From Paracoccaceae bacterium (lineage in GTDB: Bacteria; Pseudomonadota; Alphaproteobacteria; Rhodobacterales; Rhodobacteraceae): a DNA stretch of 64,000 nucleotides. Below, piece by piece: positions 1-8,075 of this stretch. The stretch's first letter is position 1. The number at the start of each line of letters is the position of its first letter. Both the position numbers and the translations under genes were made by a program. The DNA lies in NCBI GenBank assembly GCA_009773375.1, contig WRPH01000009.1, forward strand, positions 43,783 through 107,782, written 5' to 3'. A model generated the notes under the pieces. It did no database searches. It saw only the letters and a program-made list of their open reading frames with translations, and had not been told where the DNA came from.

Positions 1-387
1 CGCGCCGCCTTCGCCGGGTTTGATCCGGTGGTTCTGGCGGGCTGGGGCGAGGCGGAAACGCTGCGGCTGCTGGCCGATCCGGGCATCATCCGGCATCGCG
101 GCAAGATCGAGGCCACCTTTGCCGGGGCGCGGGCTTATCTGGCGATTGAAGCGCGCGAGGGGTTTTCGCAGTTCATCTGGAAACATGTTGGCAGCCAGCC
201 GATTGATAGCCGCCTGGGTGATCTGACGCAGCCACAGGCGCAGACCCCGGCCTCGGTGGTCTTGTCGAAGGCGTTGAAGGCGGAGGGCTTCAAATTTGTC
301 GGTCCGACCATCACTTACGCCTTCATGCAGGCGGTGGGGATGGTGAACGACCACATGGTCAGCTGCGCTTGGCACGGCAAGGGCTAG
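1..387 (+). CDS. tag: DNA-3-methyladenine glycosylase I, C-terminal part (5' end outside window)
   Basis: This reading frame is open from the first base and ends in TAG at 385-387, so the N-terminus lies upstream of the window. The family removes 3-methyladenine from alkylated DNA by hydrolysing the N-glycosidic bond, the first step of base excision repair. The visible part shows the Tag C-terminal pattern: a KIEATFAGARAYL helix, QFIWKHVG, SVVLSKALKAEGFKFVGPT, and a terminal NDHMVSC in which the His and Cys, four residues apart, match the zinc ligands known from E. coli Tag. The next gene starts 18 bases later in the same frame, which suggests cotranscription. Identity is firm; only the missing start limits the call. 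Confidence 0.9.
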   Translation, partial: RAAFAGFDPVVLAGWGEAETLRLLADPGIIRHRGKIEATFAGARAYLAIEAREGFSQFIWKHVGSQPIDSRLGDLTQPQAQTPASVVLSKALKAEGFKFVGPTITYAFMQAVGMVNDHMVSCAWHGKG

Positions 388-405
388 CTTGCGGCGGCGG
401 GGCAG

Positions 406-681
406 ATGGCGCTGTGGCCGGCCAAGACCAACCTGCAACATCTGTGCATGTGGGGCCTGTGGTCGCGGCTGCCGGTGGGCGAAAGCCTGAGCGAGCGGCA
501 GATATCGGCGCGGCTGGCGGGGTGGCATCTGTTTGGCGATGCCGCGATCCTGCGGCGGACGCTGGTGGAATTGGGGCTGGTGGCGCGCAGTATCGGTGCC
601 TCGGTCTATCAGCGGATGGAACTGCCGCCCGACGCCGATGCACAGGCGCTGATCCGGGCGCTGCATTTGCGGCTGGGCTGA
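406..681 (+). CDS. DUF2087-like protein
   Basis: A 91-residue protein follows the tag stop codon in the same frame. ATG 406 is the only usable start after that stop, and the ribosome site is weak. The segment SLSERQISARLAGWHLFGDAAILRRTLVELGLVAR, quoted only to place it at residues 27-60, has the pattern of DUF2087 proteins: a helix, then a conserved (F)GDxxxLRRxLVxxGLxxR signature with a terminal YxR-like strand. Such domains resemble small winged-helix modules and are often fused to regulators, but no function is established. Placement behind tag suggests a shared mRNA. Family assignment is by pattern only. Confidence 0.6.
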   Translation: MALWPAKTNLQHLCMWGLWSRLPVGESLSERQISARLAGWHLFGDAAILRRTLVELGLVARSIGASVYQRMELPPDADAQALIRALHLRLG

Positions 682-772
682 AGCGTCACGGAATCGATTC
701 AAAGCCGTGGCAGCCTGTGGTTGGGGCGCTGCGCCCCGTCTGTCCCCGCTTGAGGCCGTGTTTTTGGCCGCG

Positions 773-806
773 CCCCCGGACCTATCCCCCGGTCCGGGGG
801 TTTTTT
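773..806 (+). terminator. Rho-independent terminator after the tag/DUF2087 unit
   Basis: CCCCCGGACC (773-782) and GGTCCGGGGG (791-800) form a perfect 10-bp GC-rich stem with an 8-base loop, followed at once by six T (801-806). It lies 92 bases after the DUF2087 stop and 132 bases before the next start, so it closes the upstream unit. Confidence 0.88.
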
Positions 807-937
807 GTCTGTTTGCGGGCGAACATCCGCCCGCTGGGGTTACGGCGGCAGTCGATCCTCCGCCGATACGGCACGCGCCCCCTTTTCGCGGGCAGGCTGC
901 AATGCTTAACCTTGCGCCACAACATGGGGAGAACAGC

Positions 938-1801
938 ATGGCCTTCGGCAAATCCATCCGCACCTTTTGGGACGGGCGCTGGCATGATGGCGACATGGCG
1001 GTGATGAAGGCCGCCGATCATGGCATCTGGCAGGGCACCTCGGTGTTCGATGGGGCGCGCTGGTTTGACGGGCTGTGCCCCGATCTGGACCTGCACTGCG
1101 CCCGGCTGAACCGATCGGCCGAGGCGCTGATGATCACGCCGACCTGCGCGCCCGAAGATATGGCTGCGATCATCCGCGAGGGGTTGCAGGCCTACGGGCC
1201 GGATCAGGCGGTGTATATCCGGCCAATGTATTGGGCGCTGCACGGGTCCGATCTGGGCATCGCGCCTTTGGCCGGGGCGACCGGCTTTGCGATTTCTCTG
1301 GAAGAGGTCGCCATGCCGCCCGCCGATTTTGCCACCACTGTCACCCGCACGCGGTTCCGCCGCCCGGTGCTGGAGGATGCGGTCTGCAATGCCAAGGCGG
1401 GCTGTCTTTACCCCAACAACGCCCGGATGCTGGTCGAGGCGCAGCAGAAGGGCTTCGGCAACGCATTGGTAGCGGATGCGCTGGGCAATCTGGCGGAAAG
1501 TGCGACCGCGAACGTGTTTCTGGTCAAGGATGGTGTGGTGTCCACCCCGATTGCGAACGGCACCTTTCTGGCCGGGATCACCCGCGCCCGCCACATCGCC
1601 AACCTGCGCGCCGATGGCTTTGAGGTGCGCGAAACCGTGCTGACCTTTGAAGACGCCCATGCGGCGGATGAGATTTTCCTGTCCGGCAACTTCGCCAAGG
1701 TGACGGCGGTGAAGGCGTTTGACGGCACAGAATACCCCAACCGCCCCGTCACCGCACGGGCGCGGCAGTTGTATTGGGAGTGGGCCGCAACAGCTGCCTG
1801 A
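938..1801 (+). CDS. ilvE: Branched-chain amino acid aminotransferase (fold-type IV)
   Basis: A 287-residue PLP enzyme of the IlvE/PabC fold-type IV family, expected to transfer the amino group between glutamate and the keto acids of valine, leucine and isoleucine. The start at ATG 938 has a GGGGAGA ribosome site at 927-933; an in-frame ATG at 707 would add residues unlike the family and span the intergenic region. TFWDG near the N-terminus, DHGIWQGTSVFDG at 27-39, the probable PLP lysine K153 in NAKAGCLYPN, and ESATANVFLVKDG all fit. D-amino-acid transaminase and aminodeoxychorismate lyase share the fold, but length and the early DHGIWQGTSVFDG block favour BCAT. It lies downstream of a strong terminator, so it probably has its own promoter. 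Confidence 0.85.
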   Translation: MAFGKSIRTFWDGRWHDGDMAVMKAADHGIWQGTSVFDGARWFDGLCPDLDLHCARLNRSAEALMITPTCAPEDMAAIIREGLQAYGPDQAVYIRPMYWALHGSDLGIAPLAGATGFAISLEEVAMPPADFATTVTRTRFRRPVLEDAVCNAKAGCLYPNNARMLVEAQQKGFGNALVADALGNLAESATANVFLVKDGVVSTPIANGTFLAGITRARHIANLRADGFEVRETVLTFEDAHAADEIFLSGNFAKVTAVKAFDGTEYPNRPVTARARQLYWEWAATAA

Positions 1802-1831
1802 CACCGCAGAACCGGGCAGGCAGCTGCCCGG

Positions 1832-4402
1832 TTACAGAAAATCGCTTTGGCCCAGATCGGATGCCGCATCCATGCCGTATAGGTTGATGCGGAAATCCGA
1901 GCTGCCGTTGCCATCGAAATCGACCTGCAACTGCGTGCCGTCAAAACGCACCTGAGTTTGACCGGCCCCGGTAAAGGCCGCGTCGCCAAGATAGCTTGCC
2001 GCCGTGGCCCCGCCCTGAATGTCGATAAAGCTGCCCAGCGGTGCGCCGTTCAGCGCGGCATCAAAGCCCATGATATAGTCTGTGCCGCCAAAATCGGCGG
2101 CGGTGAACACGAACCGGTCGCCTTCTGCCGCGCCGAACAGCGTGTCATTGCCCGCGCCGCCTTCGATCCAATCGGCACCGGAGCCGCTGGTCAGCACATC
2201 ATCGCCAGTACCGCCCAACAGTTGATCGTTGCCCGCGCCGCCACTCAGCGCGTCATTGCCTGACCCGCCGGACAGTATATCTTCCCCCGCGCCTGCCGAC
2301 AGGGTGTCGTTGCCGCCATTGCCGTTCAGCACCAACTGGGTGTTGTCGGCGGCGGAAAACACCGAAATCATGTCCGCGCTGCTGCTACCATGCACCACGC
2401 TGCGGAAATCCGGCAGGTTGATAATGGTCGCGCCGGTCAAGGTGATCGAGCTTGCCACCACGGTTGCCGGGGTCAGATGGATGCTGCCGCCGGTAGAAAC
2501 CCGCAGCGCGCCGGTCGAAATCGCGCCGATAAACCCGCCGAGCTGTGCGGCCGTCAGGCTCAGACCAGCGGAAAAGCCGGTCAGGTTTTCGATCTGCGTC
2601 AGGGTGACGGCGCTCAGGTTGACGGCGGTGGTAACGCTGGTGCCGTCGAGCGTATCAATGTCGAGGCCGCCGTTGTAGATTTCACCCGCGACGACATCGC
2701 TGGCGGTGGAGATCACCAGCCTGTCATTGCCCTCGCCGCTGCTGATGCTGTCTTGCCAGCCGCCGCCGGTCAGGGTGTCATCGCCACTGCCGCCGTCAAG
2801 GGTATCGCGGCCCGTGCCGCCGGTGATGGCGTCCGAGCCAAAGCCGCCGGTCAGACTGTCATTGCCGCCATTGCCGTTCAAACTGACGCCAACCGCGCCA
2901 TAGGCCGCCAGAACGCGCACGGTGTCGTTGCCATTGCGACCCTGAACCGTGCCGTCAAACGCGCCATCGGCAAGCGATCCGCCATAAAGCGTCAGGGTAT
3001 TTCCAGCATCCGACAGGGTGATGACATTGGCCGAAACCTGCACCACATCGGTCAGATCGATGAAGCCCGCATCTGCGACCGTCAGATTCCCGGTCAGGAT
3101 CTGGCCGAGGAACCCGTTGAGCTGGCCAGTGGTCAGGGTCAGCCCGCCGGAAAAGCCGGTCAGATACTCGATATTGGTCAGGCTGACGCCGACAAGGCTT
3201 GCCGCCGTCGTCACGCCGCCACCGCTGAGCGTGTCGAAATCGTCGCCGCCGTCATAGATTTCCCCGGCTTGCAGGTCGCTGGCTGTCGAGACCACAATGG
3301 TATCGCCGCCCGACCCGCCAAAGACCGAATCCCGGCCCGTGCCACCTGTCAGCCGATCTGCCCGACTGCCGCCGTAAAGTGCATCATTGCCAGTGCCGCC
3401 GGTCAGCGTATCAGCCCCGTCGCCGCTGGTCAGGGTATCATCGCCGCCGTAGCCGTTCAGGGTCACGCCCACCGGAACATAGCCATAACCCGAAGCCGAA
3501 ACCGTGACCTTATCCGCGCCCGCGCCACCGTTTACCCGGCCATCGAACATGCCGTAGATCGAATAGACCCCCTGCAGCCGCAGAGTATTACCGCCTGCCG
3601 ACAGGTTGATGATATCGGTCGACACCACCGTATCGGTCAGGTCGATCAGCCCGGCGGTGGCCACCCTCAGCGTGCCGGTCGAAATGCCACCATTGATGCC
3701 GTGCAACTGGCTGGCGGTCAGGGTCAAGCCACCAGAAAAGCCGTAAAGGTATTCGATGCCCGAGATCGTGGTGCCGACAAATGTCGCCGCCTGCGTCACC
3801 GCAAGGCCGTCCAGCGTATCAATACCCAGCCCGCCGCTATAGATTTCGCCCGCCACAATATGCGTCCGGTTGGTGATGATCAGGCGATCCCCCCCGTCGC
3901 CGCCGTAAACCGCATCCAGCCCGGCACCGCCGGTCAGGGTATCGGCACCCGCGGCGCCGAACAGGGTGTCATTGCCCGCTCCGCCCGCCAGACTGTTTGC
4001 CGCCGCGTTGCCGGTCAGCACATTGTTCAAGCCGTTGCCGGTGCCGTTGATGGCGGCAAGGCCGGTCAGCAGCAGGTTTTCCAGGTTTGCCCCCAGCACC
4101 CAGCTGACCGAGGCGCGCACCTGATCCAGCCCGCCGCCCGCCGACTCGGACAGCACATCAAGGGCGTTGTCTACGATGTAGATGTCATTTCCCGCACCGC
4201 CATACATCGTGTCGACGTCAAGGCCGCCATTCAGAAGATCATTGCCAGCGCCGCCATAAAGAATGTCGTTCCCCGCCATGCCCAGCAGCGTGTCGTCCAG
4301 CAAGGTCACGCCCAGCAGCTCGGTCCAGCCTGCGGGCACCGCGATGCCGTCGCCGATGCGATGAATGAGATCGTTTCCGGCGGTTCCGGTGAGAGTGGCC
4401 AT
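1832..4402 (-). CDS. RTX-type calcium-binding secreted protein with three internal modules
   Basis: An acidic 856-residue protein made largely of GGxGxDxLxGG nonapeptides (RTX, HemolysinCaBind), which fold into calcium-binding parallel beta-rolls after export. The frame stays open upstream to 4507, but AAGGA at 4414-4410 sits 7 bases from ATG 4402 (4 from ATG 4405) and the product then begins MATLTGTAGND, like the other RTX proteins here. Between RTX blocks, a module of about 200 residues occurs three times, each opening with a variant of SDVVAGEIYNGG and including GFSGGLTLTxxQL. The C-terminus (DFDGNGSSDFRINLYGMD...SDFL) looks like an uncleaved type I secretion signal. No enzymatic domain was recognised. 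The gene is divergent from usp and convergent with ilvE. Confidence 0.85.
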   Translation of the reverse strand: MATLTGTAGNDLIHRIGDGIAVPAGWTELLGVTLLDDTLLGMAGNDILYGGAGNDLLNGGLDVDTMYGGAGNDIYIVDNALDVLSESAGGGLDQVRASVSWVLGANLENLLLTGLAAINGTGNGLNNVLTGNAAANSLAGGAGNDTLFGAAGADTLTGGAGLDAVYGGDGGDRLIITNRTHIVAGEIYSGGLGIDTLDGLAVTQAATFVGTTISGIEYLYGFSGGLTLTASQLHGINGGISTGTLRVATAGLIDLTDTVVSTDIINLSAGGNTLRLQGVYSIYGMFDGRVNGGAGADKVTVSASGYGYVPVGVTLNGYGGDDTLTSGDGADTLTGGTGNDALYGGSRADRLTGGTGRDSVFGGSGGDTIVVSTASDLQAGEIYDGGDDFDTLSGGGVTTAASLVGVSLTNIEYLTGFSGGLTLTTGQLNGFLGQILTGNLTVADAGFIDLTDVVQVSANVITLSDAGNTLTLYGGSLADGAFDGTVQGRNGNDTVRVLAAYGAVGVSLNGNGGNDSLTGGFGSDAITGGTGRDTLDGGSGDDTLTGGGWQDSISSGEGNDRLVISTASDVVAGEIYNGGLDIDTLDGTSVTTAVNLSAVTLTQIENLTGFSAGLSLTAAQLGGFIGAISTGALRVSTGGSIHLTPATVVASSITLTGATIINLPDFRSVVHGSSSADMISVFSAADNTQLVLNGNGGNDTLSAGAGEDILSGGSGNDALSGGAGNDQLLGGTGDDVLTSGSGADWIEGGAGNDTLFGAAEGDRFVFTAADFGGTDYIMGFDAALNGAPLGSFIDIQGGATAASYLGDAAFTGAGQTQVRFDGTQLQVDFDGNGSSDFRINLYGMDAASDLGQSDFL

Positions 4403-4641
4403 CATGCTGTCCTTTTGGGGTTGGCGGCTGGGCAAGAACCCGGCGTTTTTTCCAGTTGGCGGATTTTCGGCAACAAAACGAAACAAACTGGCGCTGCGAA
4501 ATTCCATCCGATGGCTTGCGCGAAATCAACCCCAAAAATCGCGTAGCATTGCGAAACTGACCGGCAGCGCGGCGCGGCGGCAAAGCCCGGTTGCCTTCCG
4601 CGCCCGGCAAGGCCATGATCGCGGCGTTAGGGGAGATCATC

Positions 4642-5097
4642 ATGCGGAAGTTCCTTGTCGTGCTGGATGACAGCCGGGAATGCCTGAATGCGATGCGGTT
4701 CGCGGCGTTGCGGGCGGCGCATACGGGTGGCGGGGTGCAGATCCTGTCGATCATCCCGCCCGAGGAATTCCAGCACTGGATGGGTGTCGCCGATCTGATG
4801 CGGGCCGAGGCGCGGGAACGGATCGAGGCGCATTTCGAGGTGTTCGCGAAATGGATGCGTGACAAGCAGGGGGTCAACCCCGAGCTGATCATCCGCGAAG
4901 GCGACCCGGTGGCCGAGATTCTGGCGCAGGTGAAGGACGACTCCTCGGTTGGGGTGCTGGTGCTGGGCGCGGGCACGGAAAAATCCGGCCCCGGCCCGCT
5001 GGTGACACAGATGACCCGCAATTCAGGCAGCCTGCCGATCCCGATCACCATCGTTCCCGGCGACATGAGCAAGGAACGGCTGGAAAGCATCACCTGA
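4642..5097 (+). CDS. Universal stress protein (UspA family)
   Basis: A 151-residue single-domain Usp protein. ATG 4642 is preceded by GGGGAG at 4630-4635 with six bases spacing; the frame runs upstream to 4591 without a better site. MRKFLVVLDDS is the first beta strand with the conserved Asp, and residues 107-121 (VLVLGAGTEKSGPGP) resemble the G-x2-G-x9-G(S/T) ATP-binding loop of the family, so nucleotide binding is likely. Usp proteins act in the cytoplasm in stress and growth-arrest responses. The gene stands alone, divergent from the RTX gene over a 239-base shared promoter region. Confidence 0.88.
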   Translation: MRKFLVVLDDSRECLNAMRFAALRAAHTGGGVQILSIIPPEEFQHWMGVADLMRAEARERIEAHFEVFAKWMRDKQGVNPELIIREGDPVAEILAQVKDDSSVGVLVLGAGTEKSGPGPLVTQMTRNSGSLPIPITIVPGDMSKERLESIT

Positions 5098-5357
5098 TGC
5101 GTCCGCGTGTGGACAAGGGTGGCGATTGCCAGAAATCAATGGGTTAGACTGGCTCATTTACCATGCGGTAACTATGTTGACAGGGGCTCGGCGGCCCATC
5201 GGCGGGTGGCACGGGTGCGCTACAAGGCATGGCCGAAGTGGTGCAAAAGACTTGCCAGCCATGCCCTGCCTGCATTTCGCGCTTGCAGCATATCACCTTT
5301 CGCGGTTGCAGCATTTCTGCTAGGTTCACGGCAGGGAGGAAATCACGGAGCCAGAAA

Positions 5358-5546
5358 ATGAACCGTATTTCCAGGATTATCGCCTTCATGCGGCCTTCGG
5401 TGGCCGCGCCGGAGGTGGCTGTTGCCGCAAAAGTCACCGATCCCGACGGGCCGGACTGCTATTTCAACCAGATCGCGCCGCGTCCGGTGCAGCAGCCTGC
5501 GCAAACGGCGCTGGAGCAGATGTTCGGCTATTACGACGCGGCCTGA
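5358..5546 (+). CDS. Small conserved hypothetical protein (62 aa)
   Basis: The 62-residue product begins MNRISRIIAFMRPS and ends ALEQMFGYYDAA. ATG 5358 has GGAG at 5347-5350, and GGGAGG also lies further upstream at 5335-5340. No transmembrane segment or known domain is visible; the C-terminal helix LEQMFGYY resembles small orphan proteins of this bacterial family, but I cannot name one. In the 260-base upstream region the nonamer TTGCAGCAT occurs at 5283 and 5306, 23 bases apart, a spacing that would suit a bound regulator. Codon use and the ribosome site support a real gene. Confidence 0.55.
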   Translation: MNRISRIIAFMRPSVAAPEVAVAAKVTDPDGPDCYFNQIAPRPVQQPAQTALEQMFGYYDAA

Positions 5547-5690
5547 ACCGTCGCGTTGCCTGAATATTGCCAATGTTCACCGCTATTTCCGCTGAAAGCG
5601 AAAGGCGTGGGCATGGGTCGTATTTTGGCTGTGCTAATCGGGGTGGCGGCATTGGGCTGATGGCTTTGGCCACATGCCATTGCCGCGCCG

Positions 5691-6215
5691 ATGCGGATCT
5701 ATGCCGGGTCTGACGCGCAACCTTTGGTGGTTGTGGTGAAACCCCAGGCGGACATGCCGCCGTTGGGGGATGAGGCGCGGCGGGCGCTGGCGCTCGATCT
5801 GCCGCAGACCCGGTATTTCGGGGCCTTTGCCGTTGGCCCGGACGGGCAATTCGGCTGGGTGGGCAACCGGCATGGTATCAACAACGCCCGCGCCGGGGCA
5901 CTGTCGCGCTGTGGTCCGGCCTGTGAGATTGCGCTTGAACTTTATCCGGCTGGATATGACGCTGATGGCGTCGGTCGCGCGGTTTCTGTGAAACTGGCCG
6001 ATGCGATTGCCGCCCGCCAAGACCTTGGCCCGGCCAGTGCGGTTTATTACGCTCTTGCCCCGAATGGCAGTTGGGCGCTGCAGCAGGCCGACGAAACCGG
6101 CCTGCTGGCCCCGCTGCAAGTGCTGAGCCGCTGCCGCAGCTTTCTGCGCGGCGTTGGCCTGCGGGAAGGCTGCAGCCTGTTCCATGGCACGATCCTGAAA
6201 GCCCCGCCACCTTGA
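5691..6215 (+). CDS. Conserved exported protein, signal peptide cut off by an in-frame stop
   Basis: The frame from ATG 5691 gives 174 residues with paired cysteines (SRCGPACEIAL, RCRSFL, EGCSLFHG) and tryptophans typical of a small periplasmic protein, but no signal peptide. Reading the same frame from ATG 5613 gives MGRILAVLIGVAALG, then TGA at 5658-5660, then WLWPHAIAAPMRI, which together would be a textbook signal peptide ending in an AIAA cleavage site. A single base change (TGG to TGA) or a sequencing error would explain this. As read, translation would have to restart inside, and the product would stay in the cytoplasm, so the gene may be a recent pseudogene. Function unknown. Confidence 0.55.
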   Translation: MRIYAGSDAQPLVVVVKPQADMPPLGDEARRALALDLPQTRYFGAFAVGPDGQFGWVGNRHGINNARAGALSRCGPACEIALELYPAGYDADGVGRAVSVKLADAIAARQDLGPASAVYYALAPNGSWALQQADETGLLAPLQVLSRCRSFLRGVGLREGCSLFHGTILKAPPP

Positions 6216-6265
6216 CTTCGGCCAAGGGCGGGCGCATATCCGACTGGAATAGTCGGAGAAAAGCC

Positions 6266-6823
6266 ATGTTCATCCAGACCGAATCCACGCCGAACCCGGC
6301 GACGTTGAAATTCCTGCCCGGTCAGACCGTGCTGGAGATGGGAACGGCAGATTTTCCCAGTGCGGAGGCGGCGCAGAAATCGCCGCTCGCCACCCGGATT
6401 TTTGCCACGGGTCAGGTGACGGGAGTGTTTTTCGGCACCGATTTCGTCACCGTGACCAAGGCCGAAGCCGCCGAATGGCAGCATATCAAGCCCGCGATCT
6501 TGGGCGCGATCATGGAGCATTTCCAGTCGGGTGCGCCGGTGATGGAAGGCGAAGGTCAGGCAGCGCATATGGCGCATGACGGGCCGGATGGTGATATTGT
6601 CAAGCAGATCAAGGAATTGCTGGATACCCGCGTGCGCCCTGCCGTGGCGCAGGATGGCGGCGACATCACCTTCCACGGTTTTGATCGTGGCATCGTCTAT
6701 CTGCATATGAAGGGTGCCTGCGCGGGCTGCCCGTCTTCGACGCTGACGCTGAAGATGGGGATCGAGAACCTGCTGCGGCATTACATCCCGGAAGTGCTTG
6801 AGGTGCGTCCGGTTGCGGCCTGA
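6266..6823 (+). CDS. NifU-family Fe-S scaffold/carrier protein (Nfu type)
   Basis: A 185-residue protein with an N-terminal Nfu_N domain (MFIQTESTPNPATLKFLPG) and a C-terminal NifU domain holding CAGCPSS, the CxxC that binds a bridging [4Fe-4S] cluster between two subunits. Such proteins receive clusters from the SUF/ISC machinery and pass them to apoproteins in the cytosol. ATG 6266 is preceded by GGAG at 6255-6258. The domain order is that of eukaryotic NFU1 and alphaproteobacterial homologues, unlike E. coli NfuA, whose N-terminal domain is A-type. tsaB follows within about 30 bases, so cotranscription is likely. Confidence 0.92.
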   Translation: MFIQTESTPNPATLKFLPGQTVLEMGTADFPSAEAAQKSPLATRIFATGQVTGVFFGTDFVTVTKAEAAEWQHIKPAILGAIMEHFQSGAPVMEGEGQAAHMAHDGPDGDIVKQIKELLDTRVRPAVAQDGGDITFHGFDRGIVYLHMKGACAGCPSSTLTLKMGIENLLRHYIPEVLEVRPVAA

Positions 6824-6851
6824 GGCCATGGCTGAAACGGGGCCGATTCCG

Positions 6852-7475
6852 ATGAAGGCTGATTGTATTCTGGCGTTTGACACATCGGCGGCGCAATGCG
6901 CCGCCGCTTTGCTTTGCGGCGACCGAGTCTGGCTGAAGATCGAGGCGATGGACAAGGGGCAGGCCGAAAGGCTGCTGCCACTGCTGGCGGATTTGCTGGC
7001 CGAGGCTGGGGTCGCCTGGCGCGATCTCGCGGCGATTGCGGTGGGCACCGGGCCGGGGAATTTTACCGGGGTGCGGATTTCTGTCGCAGCGGCGCGCGGG
7101 CTGGCCTTGGGGCTGGGGATTCCGGCGATTGGCGTGACGCGGCTGGAGGCTTTGGCGCATGGCCTGCCGCGCCCGCTGACGGTGATCGAAGACGCGCGGC
7201 GCGGTGAGGTTTATGTGCAAAGCTTCACCGACGCGGGGGCTGGCCCGGCGCGGATTGCCAAGCCGGATGATCTGGGCGCGGTTGAGGTTTTGCAGACCGG
7301 CTCGGGCTGCGCGGGTTTGGCGGAAGCGATGCCGCTGGTGCAGGCGATGGCGCAGATTGCGGCGGGGCGGTTGGGCAGCGTGCAGCCCCGGCCCGCGCCG
7401 TTCTATCTGCGCGGCGCGGATGCGGCTCCACCGTCTGATCCGCCGCCGCTGATCTTGGATCTGGTTGCGCCATGA
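6852..7475 (+). CDS. tsaB: tRNA N6-adenosine threonylcarbamoyltransferase partner TsaB
   Basis: About 207 residues. TsaB is an ASKHA-fold partner of TsaD; with TsaE they transfer threonylcarbamoyl to A37 of ANN-reading tRNAs. LAFDTSAAQCAAAL is the N-terminal phosphate-1-like motif, and GTGPGNFTGVRISVAAARGLALGL is the family hallmark (residues 59-82). ATG 6852 gives the usual family N-terminus; an in-frame ATG at 6828 has GAGG only two bases upstream. The stop overlaps the rimI start by four bases (ATGA), and tsaB-rimI linkage is common in bacteria. Confidence 0.9.
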   Translation: MKADCILAFDTSAAQCAAALLCGDRVWLKIEAMDKGQAERLLPLLADLLAEAGVAWRDLAAIAVGTGPGNFTGVRISVAAARGLALGLGIPAIGVTRLEALAHGLPRPLTVIEDARRGEVYVQSFTDAGAGPARIAKPDDLGAVEVLQTGSGCAGLAEAMPLVQAMAQIAAGRLGSVQPRPAPFYLRGADAAPPSDPPPLILDLVAP

Positions 7476-7882
7476 CCTTTGCTGAAATGGCCGCGATCCA
7501 TGCCGCCTGCTTCACCACACCGCGGCCGTGGTCGGCGGCGGAAATCGAGGCGACGCTGGCCAGCCCGTATGCGTTTCTGCTGACCGAACCCAGCGGTTTT
7601 CTGATTGGGCGGGTGGTGGCGGGCGAGGCGGAATTGATCACGCTTGCGGTTGATCCGAAGGCGCGGCAGCGCGGCACCGGCGGGCGGTTGGTGGATGGGT
7701 TTCTGACCGAAGCCAAGGCGCGCGATGCCGAATCGGCGTTTCTGGAAGTGCTGGCCAGCAACCTGCCGGCGCAAAGCCTGTATGCCCGTAAGGGCTTTCA
7801 ACAACAGGGCAAACGCCTGCGGTATTACCAGACACCGGACGGTGTCCGGCAGGATGCGCTGATTCTGACGCGGGCGATTTAG
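7472..7882 (+). CDS. rimI: GNAT N-acetyltransferase, probable ribosomal protein S18-alanine acetyltransferase
   Basis: A 136-residue single GNAT domain. Motif A is visible as LITLAVDPKARQRGTGGRLV, with RQRGTG as the acetyl-CoA pyrophosphate loop (Q/RxxGxG), followed by SAFLEVLASNLPAQSLYARKGF, typical of RimI. The family acetylates the N-terminal alanine of S18, though some members have broader N-terminal specificity. It overlaps tsaB by four bases and is translationally coupled to it, which supports the RimI assignment over a generic acetyltransferase. Confidence 0.85.
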   Translation: MTFAEMAAIHAACFTTPRPWSAAEIEATLASPYAFLLTEPSGFLIGRVVAGEAELITLAVDPKARQRGTGGRLVDGFLTEAKARDAESAFLEVLASNLPAQSLYARKGFQQQGKRLRYYQTPDGVRQDALILTRAI

Positions 7883-7907
7883 ATACCAATATAATGCCAA
7901 TTACTGA

Positions 7908-7937
7908 CCAACTGGTGCGTTTTCCAACACCAGTTGG
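7908..7937. repeat. 10-bp inverted repeat upstream of the BMP transporter
   Basis: CCAACTGGTG (7908-7917) and CACCAGTTGG (7928-7937) are perfectly complementary with a 10-base spacer. The repeat lies 26 bases after rimI and 139 bases before the transporter start, with no T-run on either side. It may be an operator or a weak hairpin; the sequence does not decide. Confidence 0.5.
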
Positions 7938-8075
7938 CAGCGCCCTTGCCGGGCCACAGATTCCTGTTGACCCTCTGGCAAAGCACTGTCCTAAATCGGC
8001 CACGACCTCCCCCTGACGGCGCGGCATCTGCGTGGTGCAAGGGCAGGAAAACAAAAACCAAACCGGGAGACTGCT

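Noticed and set aside
707-937. N-terminal extension of the aminotransferase
   Set aside because: It would translate through a strong terminator hairpin and T-run; ATG 938 has a proper ribosome site.
2390-4546. A long plus-strand open frame antisense to the RTX gene
   Set aside because: It is the complement of repeated Gly-Asp-rich codons, has an Arg/Ala/Gln-heavy product without any motif, and no ribosome site.
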